Origin: Symbiodinium natans
Lineage: Eukaryota; Sar; Dinophyceae; Suessiales; Symbiodiniaceae
Reading direction: 5' to 3'
Length of the DNA stretch: 64,000 nucleotides
Assembly (NCBI GenBank): GCA_905221605.1
Contig: CAJNDS010002690.1
Coordinates: forward strand, 757,031 to 821,030
Positions 9,173-18,719 of this stretch are shown piece after piece. Positions within the stretch are counted from its first letter, which is position 1; each line of letters opens with the position of its first letter. A program made the position numbers and the translations under genes. Under the pieces are notes generated by a model. It saw only the letters and a program-made list of their open reading frames with translations, did no database searches and was not told where the DNA came from.

Positions 9173-9340
9173 AAGCCCAAACCCGAAACCCCAAACCCTA
9201 AACCCCCGACCCCAAACCCCAAACCCCAAACCCCAAAGCCCAAACCCCAAACCCCAAGCCCTATTGGGCTCGCGGCCCTCAAGTCTGACAAAATCTCCCG
9301 AAAAAGGAAGCAAATTGATGGTTGAATGAAAAAAAACCCT

Positions 9341-9476
9341 GTGTTTGGGGTTTAGGGTTTATGGTTTAGGGTTTAGGGCTTAGGGTTTAGGGTTTAGGGT
9401 TTAGGGCTTAGGGTTTAGGGCTTAGGGTTTAGGGTTTAGGGTTCAGGGTTTAGGGTTTAGGGTTTAGGGTTTAGGG
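9341..9476. repeat. TTTAGGG array
   Basis: About nineteen TTTAGGG units with CTTAGGG variants, ending at a foldback element of the CCCAGTGGTACCC family. Confidence 0.95.
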
Positions 9477-9486
9477 TCCCTGGCAC

Positions 9487-9590
9487 CCCAGTGGTACCCT
9501 TTGCCCTTTTTTCTGGTCCAAGGTTCCCTCATGCAGTAACCAACCGAAAAAAGGGTGCCCTTAGCAAAGCCTGGTTACTGGGCTACCAAA
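9487..9590. mobile_element. Foldback element, CCCAGTGGTACCC family
   Basis: CACCCCAGTGGTACCC at the left, GGTTACTGGGCTACCA at the right, with TTCCAAGGTTCCC-like core. Confidence 0.8.
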
Positions 9591-9661
9591 AAGGCTTTTG
9601 GGCTCTTTTGCGCCCTGGGGGGCCGAAGGTTTGTGGTTTTCCGTCTCCACCTGATGAAACC

Positions 9662-9803
9662 CCTTACCTTTGTCCACAGTTGGGTACCACTTTTACATGT
9701 TTGAGGGTACTTAAACCCAATAAGGAATAGACATTTGTTTTACCTAAACCCAATAAGGACTGGACATTTGTTTTTTAAGAGTATTCCCAGCATGAACTAG
9801 TTA
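9662..9803. mobile_element. Element with TTGGGTACC start and CATGAACTAGTTAC end
   Basis: Contains ACATGTTTGAGGGTACTTAA and GGAATAGACATTTGTT twice. Related copies at 17641, 30905 and 34906 share the ACATTT core and the CATGAACTAG end. Confidence 0.6.
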
Positions 9804-10160
9804 CCTCAGGAGTAGTCCGCGTCATGATGAACCCTTACCTCAAGCTGGTAAACTACTTCCTTATGCATGCTCTCGTACGTCCTGCTAAACCAAAACGGAT
9901 ACTCTTTGTTGTACCTACCTTGTTCTGCGGGCACAGTACCCCCACCCCGAAACCCGGAGACTCCAAACCCCAAACCTTGACCTCCCCCACCCCTAAGATC
10001 CATGTACCCATATCGTACATAGTTTAGCGCTTAAAGCTACGGTTTAGGAACGCCTTTAAGGCCCAAGCATGTGCCACACGGGTACATAGCCCTAAACCCT
10101 AAACCCTAAACCCTAAACCCTAAACCCTAAACCCTAAACCCTAGACCCTTTGGGTACCAG

Positions 10161-10211
10161 GTGAAGAAAGACTTGGCTGGCGTTTTCAAGCGCATGGCAG
10201 AGTGGCAGCCG
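10161..10211 (+). CDS. Predicted internal exon, VKKDLAGVFKRMAEWQP
   Basis: Seventeen codons in phase 0 between GTACCAG and donor GTAGAT. The amphipathic peptide looks genuine. Family unknown. About 10230-10910 holds repeats and foldbacks with no exon I can support. Confidence 0.5.
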
Positions 10212-10375
10212 GTAGATTTTAGTAATGCTCCTTGCTGTCTTTAGTAGTTTTGTTTTTTTGCTTTAGGGTTTAGGGCTTGGGGTTTGGGGTTTGGGGTTGT
10301 ATAGGGTCAGGTTTTGTGCCGTGAGGCTGGGGTTTGTCGAAGTTGTTTTGCGGCCTTCCGTGAACAAACTAGGGC

Positions 10376-10510
10376 CCGGAGTAGGCCCTTATTCCCTTTT
10401 CTTCGTGGGTTTGGGTTCTCTTATTTGCCCGTTTTCCAAAAAGGGTACCCTGCTAAACCCCAAACCCTACACCCTAAACTCTGTTTATTCCCAGGCTACT
10501 CTTGGGTCTA
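10376..10510. mobile_element. Foldback element, AGGCCCTTATTCCC family
   Basis: GGAGTAGGCCCTTATTCCCT at the left faces TTTATTCCCAGGCTACTCTT at the right, with a CCAAAAAGGGTACCC core. Confidence 0.7.
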
Positions 10511-10615
10511 GGAAATTGGGGTCGCGGCCATGGACGATTGACGAGTGAGCTTGCTCTAAGTATAAGGGGGTTTAGGGTTACTGGGTTACTACTGGGTTAC
10601 TGGGTTACCGGGTTT

Positions 10616-10770
10616 TGAAGTACTATACTTTATTACATTTTTGTCCTGGGTTCCGACCAGTTACTGAAACCTAAAACTCAGTTGTAGAGTAGGTAACCTT
10701 TAGCCTTTTTGGGGTAATAGAATCCCTTTATAATCCCGAAACCTTTAGTTCCCCCTAGGTACTGGACAGC
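10616..10770. mobile_element. Two fused foldback elements
   Basis: The left part is the GAAGTACTATACTTTATTAC family. It runs into GTAGAGTAGGTAACCTTTAG and ends TACTGGACAGCTAGG, a second family also seen at 38868 and 61188. Confidence 0.65.
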
Positions 10771-10919
10771 TAGGAAAAAGAATACACTTGCTTTTCCACC
10801 CAAGGCCCTAAACAGAGTCTAGGGTTTAGGGTTTAGGATCTAGGATTAAGGGTTTAGGATTTAGGGTTTAGGGTTTAGGGTTTAGGGCTTCGGGCTTAGT
10901 GTTTACCTTCACCTTCAAG

Positions 10920-11023
10920 GCGCTATTTCCCTCAAGCTCCAAACCCGAAAACCGCGAAGGACCAAGGCGCTCAGCTGGGAACCAGCTCGGGAACCAGCTC
11001 GACCGTGGCGGAAGGAATTTGGG
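10920..11023 (+). CDS. Predicted exon, KPENREGPRRSAGNQLG
   Basis: Thirty-four codons plus two bases between CTTCAAG and GTTTAGGG. The Arg/Gly/Asn-rich peptide ends LDRGGRNL. An alternative frame is open too, so the frame choice is a judgement. Confidence 0.4.
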
Positions 11024-11051
11024 GTTTAGGGTTTAGGGTTTAGGGTTTAGG

Positions 11052-11160
11052 GCTACTAGGACCGGGAGTAGGCCCTTTTTTTTTTTTTTCGGGTTGGGGT
11101 CCCTTAAAACCAAAAAGGGTGCCCTTTTATTCCTAGGTTACTCCGGGGTCTAGTTATCAT
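11052..11160. mobile_element. Foldback element, AGGCCCTTATTCCC family
   Basis: GGAGTAGGCCCTTTTTTT at the left, TTTTATTCCTAGGTTACTCC at the right. Confidence 0.75.
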
Positions 11161-11224
11161 GGGTTCGAGACCACCCCCTCTATACAACTTTTAGGGTTCA
11201 GGGATTGGGTTTAGGGTTTGGGAC

Positions 11225-11330
11225 CCCGCGGTTCCCCCCTTTAAATAGCTTTAATGAGGCCTAATTATCGCTAAATAATCTCATTTTTGGGGGAACCTAC
11301 GGGGGTAGTATAGAGGGGGAACCCATGGGT
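11225..11330. mobile_element. Foldback element, CCCATGGGTT / TAGTATAGAGGGGG family
   Basis: GGTTCCCCCCTTTAAATAGC at the left, GGGTAGTATAGAGGGGGAAC at the right. Copies at 13137, 45796 and 52645. Segment 11550-12040 holds foldback and repeat remnants but no exon I can support. Confidence 0.65.
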
Positions 11331-11363
11331 TTAAGGTCGCAAGTTTCTCGGGCGGGATTAATC

Positions 11364-11545
11364 CCTTGGTAACCCAGTGGTACCCTTTTTCCCTTTTTTT
11401 GGTTCAAGGTTCTCTTATAAAATCACCAACCACAAACAATCCCTAAACCCTAAACCCTAAACCCTAAACCCTAAACCCTAAACCCTAAACCCTAAACCCA
11501 AACAAAAGGGTGCCCCTATCATAATGTGGTTGCTGGGCTACCATG
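11364..11545. mobile_element. Foldback element, CCCAGTGGTACCC family, with CCCTAAA insert
   Basis: AACCCAGTGGTACCC at the left and GGTTGCTGGGCTACCA at the right. About nine CCCTAAA units are inserted between the arms. Confidence 0.8.
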
Positions 11546-12063
11546 TTATCATGGGATTTTGCCTTGGACGCAAAGGTTCTGCCCTTGGGTTTGGGGACCC
11601 TTTTTAGGATCCCCTAGAGGAATATCAGGGTTTAGGGTTTAGGGTTTAGGGCTTTGGGTATTCGGAGTATACTAGGGGAACCTCTTAGGATCTCAGGGGT
11701 CCAAGTTTGGCCGCCTTCAACCGCAACCCCCCCTTTTTGAAATAGCATGATCCTGGACACAGGTGAACTCTGTGGTGCTTTACTGTAACTTTAGATCCTT
11801 AGCCTTTTTGGGTTTATTGGGTTTCAGTGAACGATTCAAAGTTTTATGCTTGAAGTCAAAAGGAATATCCCTGATTTCTTTTCTGCTTCAAACGTCATTT
11901 AAAGGCCATCTAACTCCATTCCCCTGTTATTAACCTCACCCTCCACCCTCCCCTCCCCCCTCCCCCCCTAGTATAAGCGAAGAACCGTATACATCCCAAA
12001 AATTAAACCTGTAAACCCGAAACCCCAATCCCAATTCCCTGTGATTCCGTCGCTCTGGCGCAG

Positions 12064-12126
12064 ATGCTAAACTGACATCAACGCCAACGACGCGAGAGGA
12101 AGTCAAAGACGATGGGCTTCAGGCAT
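12064..12126 (+). CDS. Predicted internal exon, LTSTPTTREEVKDDGLQA
   Basis: Twenty codons plus split codons between GGCGCAG and GTAGGG. Confidence 0.4.
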
Positions 12127-12379
12127 GTAGGGTTTTGGGCTTAGGGTTTAGGGTTTTGGGTGTAGGGTTTAGGATTTGGGGTTGTGTAGGAGGTCAGAGT
12201 TTCCACTTTGTTCGGAAACTTCTCAGATGAGGGTTTTCCCAGTGTGCGGCCCGAAGCCCCCTTTAAAGACTTTAACAAGCCCCTAAGCCCTAAACCCAAA
12301 ACCCTAAACCCTAAACCCTAAACCCGAAGTCCTGCGCCTCAGCCTAAGCCCTATAATCCCTAAGCCGTAAGGTGCGCAG

Positions 12380-12416
12380 CACGACAGCCTATTCATGGCT
12401 TTGAAGTTTCTGGCGC
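12380..12416 (+). CDS. Predicted small exon, HDSLFMALKFLA
   Basis: Twelve codons plus one base between GTGCGCAG and donor GTAGAG. Confidence 0.4.
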
Positions 12417-12445
12417 GTAGAGTTTCATCTTGCGTCCTCATACTA

Positions 12446-12532
12446 ACAGTCCTTATGTAGGGATTTATGAAAGGGGGTACTATAATCCCTAGTAAGGACT
12501 GTCAGAAAAAGGGGAAAACGGGGGAACATCCC
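12446..12532. mobile_element. Foldback element, AACAGTCCTTATNTAGGG family
   Basis: ACTAACAGTCCTTATGTAGG at the left is mirrored by CCTAGTAAGGACTGTCAG, followed by GGGGGAACATCCCA. Confidence 0.8.
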
Positions 12533-12647
12533 AAGCGTATAGAGTTTAATGCTGCGCCCTCTCCAGTGTACCCCCACCCCCCCCCCCCCGCCCCGAACAT
12601 TCGAAGCTCATTTTGGCCGTCTTTACACAGTCCCAGGGTCCCAGGAC

Positions 12648-12800
12648 AGAGCGGCCCTGCAACTGCAAATGCGCGCGCGCACGCGCAAGAGTATTATACC
12701 CGGAAGCCGCGACGAACCGCGGATCCCACGGGGCACCCCCCCAAAACGATCAGACGGTCCTTCAGAGCCCGGCAGACTTGACTTATTTCAGGAGGCCCCT
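12648..12800 (+). CDS. Possible exon, RTRKSIIPGSRDEPRIPR
   Basis: A GC-rich unique segment open in all three plus frames for 150 bp or more. The frame after CCCAG gives a basic, Pro-rich peptide. Another frame ends in RREQHYYFRTQD-like sequence. The real frame cannot be chosen by eye. Confidence 0.3.
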
Positions 12801-12924
12801 TCTAAACAGGGAGCAACATTACTACTTCAGAACTCAGGATTAGGGATTAAGGTTTAGGGTTTGGGGTTAGGGGTTTAGGGTTTGGGGTTTAGGGTTTAGG
12901 GTTTAGGGGCCAGCGGGGCTGCAG

Positions 12925-13022
12925 GGATTGGCTCACATCTTGAGAAGCCCTATTTACAAGAGGCTAAGCACTTCGGCTTCGCGAAACCTTTACAGCAAGT
13001 GCTTAAGCTGAGAATTCATGAA
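12925..13022 (+). CDS. Predicted internal exon, LEKPYLQEAKHFGFAKP
   Basis: Thirty-two codons after CTGCAG and before GTTTCC. Starts with two bases of a split codon and ends in phase 0 (peptide end LQQVLKLRIHE). Its LEKPYL start recalls SAC3/PCI-type proteins, but the invariant residues that should follow are absent, so no name is given. Confidence 0.5.
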
Positions 13023-13072
13023 GTTTCCCTAAGCCCAAAACCCTAAACCCTTAGCAAAATCCCAGACCCCAG

Positions 13073-13130
13073 CTGGCTGACTGTGTCTGGACCACCCGAA
13101 AGACACCAAACCAGAAACCCAAAACCATGA
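13073..13130 (+). CDS. Predicted exon, LADCVWTTRKTPNQKPK
   Basis: Nineteen codons plus one base after CCCCAG and before GTTTCC. Its phase-0 start fits the phase-0 end of 12925-13022, but the intervening 50 bp would be a very short intron. Confidence 0.35.
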
Positions 13131-13136
13131 GTTTCC

Positions 13137-13290
13137 CTAGTACCCCCTTCGATACTACTCGCCCTAGGTTCCACCTTATTGGGCTTAATTATCCTTACAT
13201 AGTTATGTGGGGAACCCTAAACCCTAAACCCTCGGAACCTATAAGAGGGGTAGTATAGAGGGGGGTAGTAGGGGAACCCATCACAAAGCC
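13137..13290. mobile_element. Foldback element, TAGTATAGAGGGGG family
   Basis: CCTAGTACCCCCTTCGATAC at the left, GTATAGAGGGGGGTAGTAGG at the right. A CCCTAAA pair lies in the loop. Confidence 0.65.
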
Positions 13291-13379
13291 TGACTTTTGG
13301 TGAGCCTCAGCAGCGCACTTTAGGGTTTAGGGTTTCGGGTTTAGGGCTTCGGGTTTAGGGTTTAGGGTTTAGGGCTTCT

Positions 13380-13487
13380 TCACTCATTGTGCTGCTTAGC
13401 GTCATGGGTCTCGAGGTTAGGGTTCGAGTCTTGAGGCGTTTTGTGGTAGCCCCGCCGAACAAGCTCCTCCACACAAAACGCGAAGCT
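13380..13487 (-). CDS. Predicted minus-strand terminal exon, SFAFCVEELVRRGYHKTP
   Basis: On the minus strand, 35 codons and TGA after acceptor CTTGAG. The second half is polar (QDSNPNLETHDAKQHNE). The hydrophobic-then-polar composition looks like a real C-terminus. Family unknown. Confidence 0.5.
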   Translation of the reverse strand, partial: SFAFCVEELVRRGYHKTPQDSNPNLETHDAKQHNE

Positions 13488-13566
13488 CTCAAGGGGGACC
13501 CTAAACCCCAAACCCCAAACCCCACATCCTAAACCCCAAACCCCAAACCACAAACCCACCCCAAAC

Positions 13567-13682
13567 CCTACTTGGATGCCCAGTAGTACCCTTGTTTCCC
13601 TTTTTGAGGGGTTTAGGTTCTCTTACAAACCCCTTTAAGCAAAAAATGGCACCCTTTCTAATCCTGGGGTACTGAGCATCCT
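13567..13682. mobile_element. Foldback element, CCCAGTAGTACCC family
   Basis: GGATGCCCAGTAGTACCC at the left, GGGGTACTGAGCATCC at the right. Confidence 0.75.
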
Positions 13683-13765
13683 AGCCTAAAACTTTGGACT
13701 TTGCACACCCAAGCCCGACCCCAAACCCCAAACCCTAAACCGTAAAACCCTCAACTCTAAACTCC

Positions 13766-13889
13766 TTAGTAGCCCAGTGGTACCCTGTACCCTTTTTTTG
13801 GGTTCTGGGCCCCTTTATCAAGTCGCCAACCCCAAAAAAGGGCACCCGAAACCCCAAACCCTTATTGTAAGATGGTTACTGGGCTACCC
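13766..13889. mobile_element. Foldback element, CCCAGTGGTACCC family
   Basis: TAGTAGCCCAGTGGTACCC at the left, GGTTACTGGGCTACCC at the right. Confidence 0.8.
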
Positions 13890-14131
13890 AGACTCAGACT
13901 TGCAGGTGCACCCTGCGCCCTACACCCTAAACCCTAAACTTAGGAGCCTCCGGCTCAGCCCGCGGACCCAAGAGGCCCTAAAAGAGGGGGGGGGGGGGGG
14001 GGGGGGGGAGTGTCCAGCATCTATCACTACAATGACAGAAGAGGGTGTGAGGGACGTGCTGGTCTGAGCAGGTTGCTTTCCGCCCTTCAAGGGCGGGTTC
14101 CTTCTTGAGTCGCAACTATGGAGAGGGTCCC

Positions 14132-14133
<2 letters not shown>

Positions 14134-14185
<52 letters not shown>
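14134..14185. repeat. Poly-G run of about 52 bases
   Basis: An almost pure G homopolymer, the longest in the window. Length is likely unreliable. A shorter G-run is at 13987-14008. The segment between (14010-14110) is open in a frame reading IYHYNDRRGCEGRAG after TCCAG, a weak exon candidate. Confidence 0.95.
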
Positions 14186-14186
<1 letters not shown>

Positions 14187-14399
14187 GGTTGGGGGGGTTC
14201 AGAAGCCCCTACCCCCTCCTATGCTCGGTGCCTTTACTGGCGCAGTCCTCCATGAAAAAGTGGTGCACCGACCCCCCACCCCTCTCCCCCCCCGCGCTTT
14301 AAGGTTTTTCCTTCCCCCAAAACCATCCAACACGCCGCCAGGGTCGGCGGACCCTAGACCCTAGACCCTAAACCCTAAACCCTAAACTCAGACTCGCAG

Positions 14400-14510
14400 G
14401 TGCACCCCTATGATGTGGCGGACTTGCAATCGGCCAGGGACACTGCCTCAGATGCTTCAACGCCGCCAGGAGCACGTGCGTGGAATGAAACACCCAAGAA
14501 CCGGATCCAG
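14400..14510 (+). CDS. Predicted internal exon, VHPYDVADLQSARDTASD
   Basis: Thirty-seven codons after ACTCGCAG, all phase 0, ending ASTPPGARAWNETPKNRIQ. The next bases are GCTCTA, so a GC donor is needed. The same CGCAGGTGCACCC edge, degenerate, recurs at 13900. Confidence 0.5.
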
Positions 14511-14677
14511 GCTCTAGGGGGGGGTTAGGGTTTGGGGTTTGTTGAAATTATTAGGGGTTCAGGTCCGGAGAAGTTTCGAGGAGTTTCGAGGAGTTTCAAG
14601 GAGCTTCGTTTTGTTGGATTTTTCTTAATAGTTTCAAGTTACAGGGGGCTTGAGGGATTAGGGTTTAGGGTTTAGAG

Positions 14678-14739
14678 TTTCGGGCCACAAAGTTGCTGAA
14701 CCATCCTGAAGTTGTTGTTCTTGTACAACGGGCTTACGG
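14678..14739 (+). CDS. Predicted internal exon, TKLLNHPEVVVLVQRAYG
   Basis: Twenty codons plus two bases between TTTAGAG and GTTAGGG. Confidence 0.4.
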
Positions 14740-14769
14740 GTTAGGGCCTATGAAACACAGCCCTAAACT

Positions 14770-14943
14770 CCAAGCCTCTTAAGCCCTACACCCTAAACCC
14801 TAAACCCTAAAACCCTAAACTCAGCCTCTTAAGCCCTACACCCTAAACCCTAAACCCTAAAACCCTAAACTCAGCCTCTTAAGCCCTACACCCTAAACCC
14901 TAAACTCCAAGCCTCTTAAGCCCTACACCCTAAACCCTAAACC
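14770..14943. repeat. Tandem repeat of about 50 bp
   Basis: AGCCTCTTAAGCCCTACACC recurs at about 14770, 14822, 14873 and 14909, each followed by CCCTAAA units. A higher-order repeat built on the telomere-type unit. Confidence 0.9.
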
Positions 14944-15120
14944 CACCTATCATTGGGGGTGGGGGGCCCACTGGCCTGTCACAGCTTGTGCTTATGCGGA
15001 ACAGGAGTTCAGGGGCTTTGGGGGTGTTTAGAGTTTGGGGGGGGGTGGGGGGAGGGGTCAGGTTTTGAGAGGGGGGGGGGGGGGGGGCTGCTAGGGCTTA
15101 GCGTTTGGGTTTTAGGGTTT

Positions 15121-15225
15121 TAGGGTTGAGTGTGTTGACTGTGTTGAGGGTGTTGAGGTAGTTGAGGGAGTTGAGGGTGCCGAGAGTGTTGAGGGTGTTG
15201 AGGGAAATGAGGGTTTTGAGGGCTT
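15121..15225. repeat. Minisatellite, GTGTTGAGG unit
   Basis: About eleven copies of a degenerate nine-base unit. Confidence 0.85.
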
Positions 15226-15440
15226 TTGGTCTCGGGGGCTTTGAATGACCTTTAGGAATGCAATGTTTGAGAGGAGAGTATACAGTATATAGTATACCCA
15301 GAACCCTATGAAGCCAAAACCCTAAACCCCAAGCCCCTAAGCCCCTAAGCCCCTAATTAAGTCCCTAAGCCCCTATGCCCCTATGCCCCTAAACCCTAAA
15401 TTGCCCTAATTAACCCCTAAACCCTAAGCTAAACCCTAAG

Positions 15441-15517
15441 CCCGGAACGCCTGCGCAAGGTGGTACCACGCGATTTGCAGCCTTTGAATCCCGGAAGCTT
15501 TGCCCATCCGCAGGCGG
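15441..15517 (+). CDS. Predicted internal exon, PERLRKVVPRDLQPLNPG
   Basis: Twenty-five codons with one extra base at each end between CCTAAG and GTTTGG (peptide end SFAHPQA). The acceptor AG is the AG of a CTAAGCC repeat variant. Confidence 0.5.
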
Positions 15518-15651
15518 GTTTGGGGTTGAAGGGGGTTTAGGGTTTAAGGTTTAGGGTTTAGGGTTTAGGGTTTGGGGCTTTAGAGCTTTAGGGTTTAGGT
15601 AGGGTTAGGGTCTAGTACCCTAAACCCCAAGCCCAGATTTCTGGTCTTTAG

Positions 15652-15698
15652 GACTGAAAAGGCTCAACGTCCGGAGGGTTTTTGGCAGGATTCTACGG
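15652..15698 (+). CDS. Predicted internal exon, TEKAQRPEGFWQDST
   Basis: Fifteen codons plus split codons between CTTTAG and strong donor GTGAGG. Confidence 0.45.
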
Positions 15699-15840
15699 GT
15701 GAGGGATTCCCGAAACCCTAATCTCGAAGCCCTTAGCCCTTGTAAGCCCTAGTTGAGGGCATGACGGCGAGTCGTGTTGAGGGTGAGGTTTAGCATTTAG
15801 GGTTTAGGGTTTCGCATTTCGGGTTTAGGGTTTTTAGGGC

Positions 15841-16312
15841 CTACTTGGAGGTTCATGGTACTTATTTACCAGTGATGACGGTACTTGTAACAGTACTTAA
15901 AACCATATTAGGGCACTTAAGGGGGTTATGAGTAGTCATAGTTGGTTACAAGGAGGGGCCCCCCTAGCTGTAAGTAGAGTTAGATGGCTTTGTAGTACAT
16001 GTCGGACTCCATATTAGGACATGGATGCCGCCTGGGCTACAGCCACCATTTCCACAGATTCGTTTCATAAAAAGTAGAGTTATGAGGACCCTAACTTGGG
16101 GTATAAGGATCCTAAATAAGGTTATAACTCTGTGGTGCTTTACTGTAACTTTGGATCTTTAGCCTTTTTGGGGTTTATTGGGTTTCTGAACAAGACAGCT
16201 AAAAGTTAAATTCATAGCTAACCTGCTAAGTGCAGCCAAGATAAGTCCCTTAACTATAGTTAGTATAGTAAGGGGGCCCCTCCTTGTAACAAGTACCATG
16301 AACCTCCAAATA
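15841..16312. mobile_element. Large foldback element, CTTGGAGGTTCATGG family, with nested element
   Basis: Starts CTACTTGGAGGTTCATGGTA and ends AAGTACCATGAACCTCCAAA. A second inverted-repeat element (15948-16288) lies inside it. Confidence 0.85.
15948..16288. mobile_element. Nested foldback element, ACAAGGAGGGGCCCCC
   Basis: Starts ACAAGGAGGGGCCCCC and ends GGGGGCCCCTCCTTGT, a perfect 16-bp terminal inverted repeat. A second copy is at 53865-53987. The two share TAGAGTTAT and TAAGGATCCTAAAT-type inner blocks. Confidence 0.85.
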
Positions 16313-16343
16313 ATGAACCCCAGTCTCCCCCTAAACTTTGCAG

Positions 16344-16372
16344 TTCCCGGGTGATTGAGACTGCGGCAATAG
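16344..16372 (+). CDS. Possible small exon, SRVIETAAI
   Basis: Nine codons between TTTGCAG and donor GTTTTG. The frame continues open (GFALSG), so the end may be later. Confidence 0.3.
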
Positions 16373-16630
16373 GTTTTGCGCTGTCAGGGCCTAAACCCTA
16401 AACCCTAAACCCTAAACCCTAAACCCTAAACCCTAAACCCTAAACCCTAAACCCTAAACCCTTCGTGCATCAAGGCTGCACTGTACCCTGAGCCCTAGAC
16501 CCCAGCGTAGGTGCCTGCTTGGAGTAAATCCCCGATTCTGACTGTACTTCTAGCCTTCTTAGCGGACTTTGGGGGCCTACAAGCACTAAACCCTAAACCC
16601 AAAAACCCTAAAACCTAAACCCCTGAACAG

Positions 16631-16711
16631 TCAAGCGGACCCAGGTTTGCCGAAAGCCATGCACCTGAGCTGACATTGGCACACGGCTTTCAATTCTGCC
16701 TTTTATTCCAT
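16631..16711 (+). CDS. Predicted internal exon, GPRFAESHAPELTLAHGF
   Basis: Twenty-seven codons in phase 0 between GAACAG and GTAGGGTTTAGGG (peptide end QFCLLFH). Confidence 0.5.
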
Positions 16712-16714
16712 GTA

Positions 16715-16846
16715 GGGTTTAGGGTTTAGGGTATAGGGTTAGGGTTTAGGGTTTAGGGTTTAGGGTTTAGGGTTTAGGGTTTAGGGTTTAGGGTTTAGGG
16801 TTTAGGGTTTAGGGTTTAGGGTTTAGGGTTTAGGGTTTAGGGTTTT
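16715..16846. repeat. TTTAGGG array
   Basis: About nineteen units, starting at the predicted donor of the exon ending at 16711. Confidence 0.96.
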
Positions 16847-16855
16847 AGGCCTAAG

Positions 16856-16960
16856 ACCCAGAGCAGGCCCCTTCTTCCCTTTTTTAGGCTCAGGTTCCCT
16901 TGAAAGCCCCTTTTTGAACCAACAAGGGTAACCTTCCTTCTTCCTGGGATGCTTTTGGCT
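16856..16960. mobile_element. Foldback element, AGGCCCCTTCTTCCC family
   Basis: GACCCAGAGCAGGCCCCTTC at the left, TTCCTTCTTCCTGGGATGC at the right. Confidence 0.6.
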
Positions 16961-16980
16961 CTAGCTTCAGGCGATTTCAG

Positions 16981-17011
16981 GCGTCCCTTAGGCCCCCCAA
17001 TGCCTATGAGG
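16981..17011 (+). CDS. Possible small exon, ASLRPPNAYE
   Basis: Ten codons plus one base between GATTTCAG and GTTTAGGG. Confidence 0.35.
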
Positions 17012-17990
17012 GTTTAGGGTTTAGGGTTTAGGGTTTAGGGTTTAGGGTTTAGGGTTTAGGGTTTGGGGTAAGTAGTTATGTAGCTGTTGGAGGCTCAACC
17101 GCCCTACACTAAACGTCCTTACAGCCTGAGGACACGCGTCAGGGATAGTTAAGGCTAGGTTAACTCGGTAGGCCCTTGGGATATTTGATATTTTCTCTAT
17201 TGGGCTGAAGAGGACCATATTTAGGATTTTTTCAGAGGGTGTTAAAGAATTGGGGGTGGATTTAGAATAAGTTTAAATTTCTATGGGTCCTAATCCCTAT
17301 ATACCCTCAATGGCCCATAGAAGCTTAAGATTTTTATAGGGCCCCCAAATCCCCCCCAAACCCTAAACCTTAAACCCTAAACCCTAAACCCTCAGGGCCA
17401 TCCCAGTTGAGTGTTTGGGGTTCGTGCATTCGGGCTTTGCGCCTTTAGATCTCGGCTCTCGTCTGACCAGTAGTGCCCTTATTCCGTTTTTTTTGGGGGG
17501 CTTAGGTTCCCTTATAAATCCCTTTTAAGCAAAGAAGGGTAGCCTTTTGAGTCCTAGGTTACTGGGCAACTTCGGCTTTAGGGCTTAGGGTTTTGCAGAC
17601 TCCGGGCTCACACCACAGCCCACCACAGCCCTCTTACCACTTACTTCGTCATAGTTGGTACTTAACCCAAAAGAAATCGGCATCTGAATTTCTGATATTA
17701 TCCAAGCCATGAACTAGGTTAGCGCTTGGTCTTTCAGTCGTTTTCAGGCATCGCTTCTCCTCGTTAAGGATTGAGGGATGAACTTTGAGTATGCTTCCCT
17801 TTCTAAATTGGATGCCCGCCATCAAATATGGAGGTTTTCGAAACAGGGGACCCCCAATATAGATCCCAAGTAGTAGGATTCCCCTTATTTAATGGCTACC
17901 GCCAGTGCCGCCGACCCCTCAACCTGATGCTCCGCGCAAACCGGACAAGAACAAGGGCGGGAAGGGCGGAGCCCTTTAAAGTCAGTCAGG
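17012..17990. other. Repeat- and foldback-rich stretch without a supported gene
   Basis: Holds a TTTAGGG array, foldback remnants (including an AGGCCCTTATTCC-type element at 17468-17572 and a CATGAACTAGG-type element at 17641-17722) and small AG/GT islands such as 17133-17145. From 17828 one frame is open for 60 codons, but it runs through the GGCGGAGCCCTTTAAAGTCA box of the G-rich satellite. Confidence 0.6.
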
Positions 17991-18029
17991 CCCGTGCAAC
18001 CAGGTGGCCATGAGCCACTGGGCATAGGG

Positions 18030-18716
18030 CCGGGGGGCGGGGGTTGGGGGGGGGTGGGGAAGGGTGGGGGGTGCGTGGGTGGGGGGGGGGGTGGGGGAGG
18101 GCGGTGGGGGGTGCGTGGGGGGGGGGGGGGATTGGGGGGGTGGAGGGGTGGAGTAAGGGGAGCGGTCAGGCCGGGCGTGGATTGGCCCTGAGCAGGGTGG
18201 AGTGGAATGGTTGGGAAGGAGGGTGGTGGGGAGCGGGGGGCAGGGGAAGGGGTTGGTGGAGGAGATGAGGTAAGTGGCTTGGAGAAGGGTGGATTGGGCG
18301 TGGGGAAGGGGCAGGGGAGGGTGGAGTGGAATGGTTGGGAAGGGGAAGAGAAGTGGGAGGGGGGGGGGGGGGGGCAGAAGGCAGTAAGGGGAGGGGTCTA
18401 ACTGAGGCGGGAGAGATGGTGGGAAGGAAGGGTGGTGGGGAAGCGGGGGGGGGCGTTGGTGGAGGAGATGAGGCAAGTGTTAAGGGCGGCAGGGGAAGGG
18501 GTTGGTGGTGGAAGGGTTAGAAGGGGCAGGGGAGATGGGCAGGGGAAGTGTGGGGGGGGTGGGGGGGGGGTGAGCCAGTTGGGGAGAGGGGCGGTATGGG
18601 GGGGTGGGGGGGTGGGGGGGGAGGGGGGGGGGCGGGTGGGCGGGTTGGGGGTGGGCGGGGGGGGGGGGGTGGGGGCGGTGGGGCGGGGTGGGGGGGGGGG
18701 TGGCGGGGTGCTGGCG
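18030..18716. repeat. G-rich satellite block 1
   Basis: About 690 bp that is nearly all G with A and T, built from GGGGTGGGGGG, GGAGTGGAATGGTTGGGAAG and GGGGAAGGGGTTGG blocks. It begins after the conserved box GGAGCCCTTTAAAGTCAGTC, also seen in the larger block at 24.3-26.1 kb. Both strands are open only because of composition. Confidence 0.9.
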
Positions 18717-18719
18717 AAG

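Noticed and set aside
8924-9329. 129- and 128-codon frames with GLK or KPF repeats
   Set aside because: Pure readout of the CCCTTTAAA minisatellite; open on both strands.
12925-13022. SAC3/THP3-type PCI domain
   Set aside because: LEKPYL fits, but the invariant APDP-x-x-VRP segment is absent.
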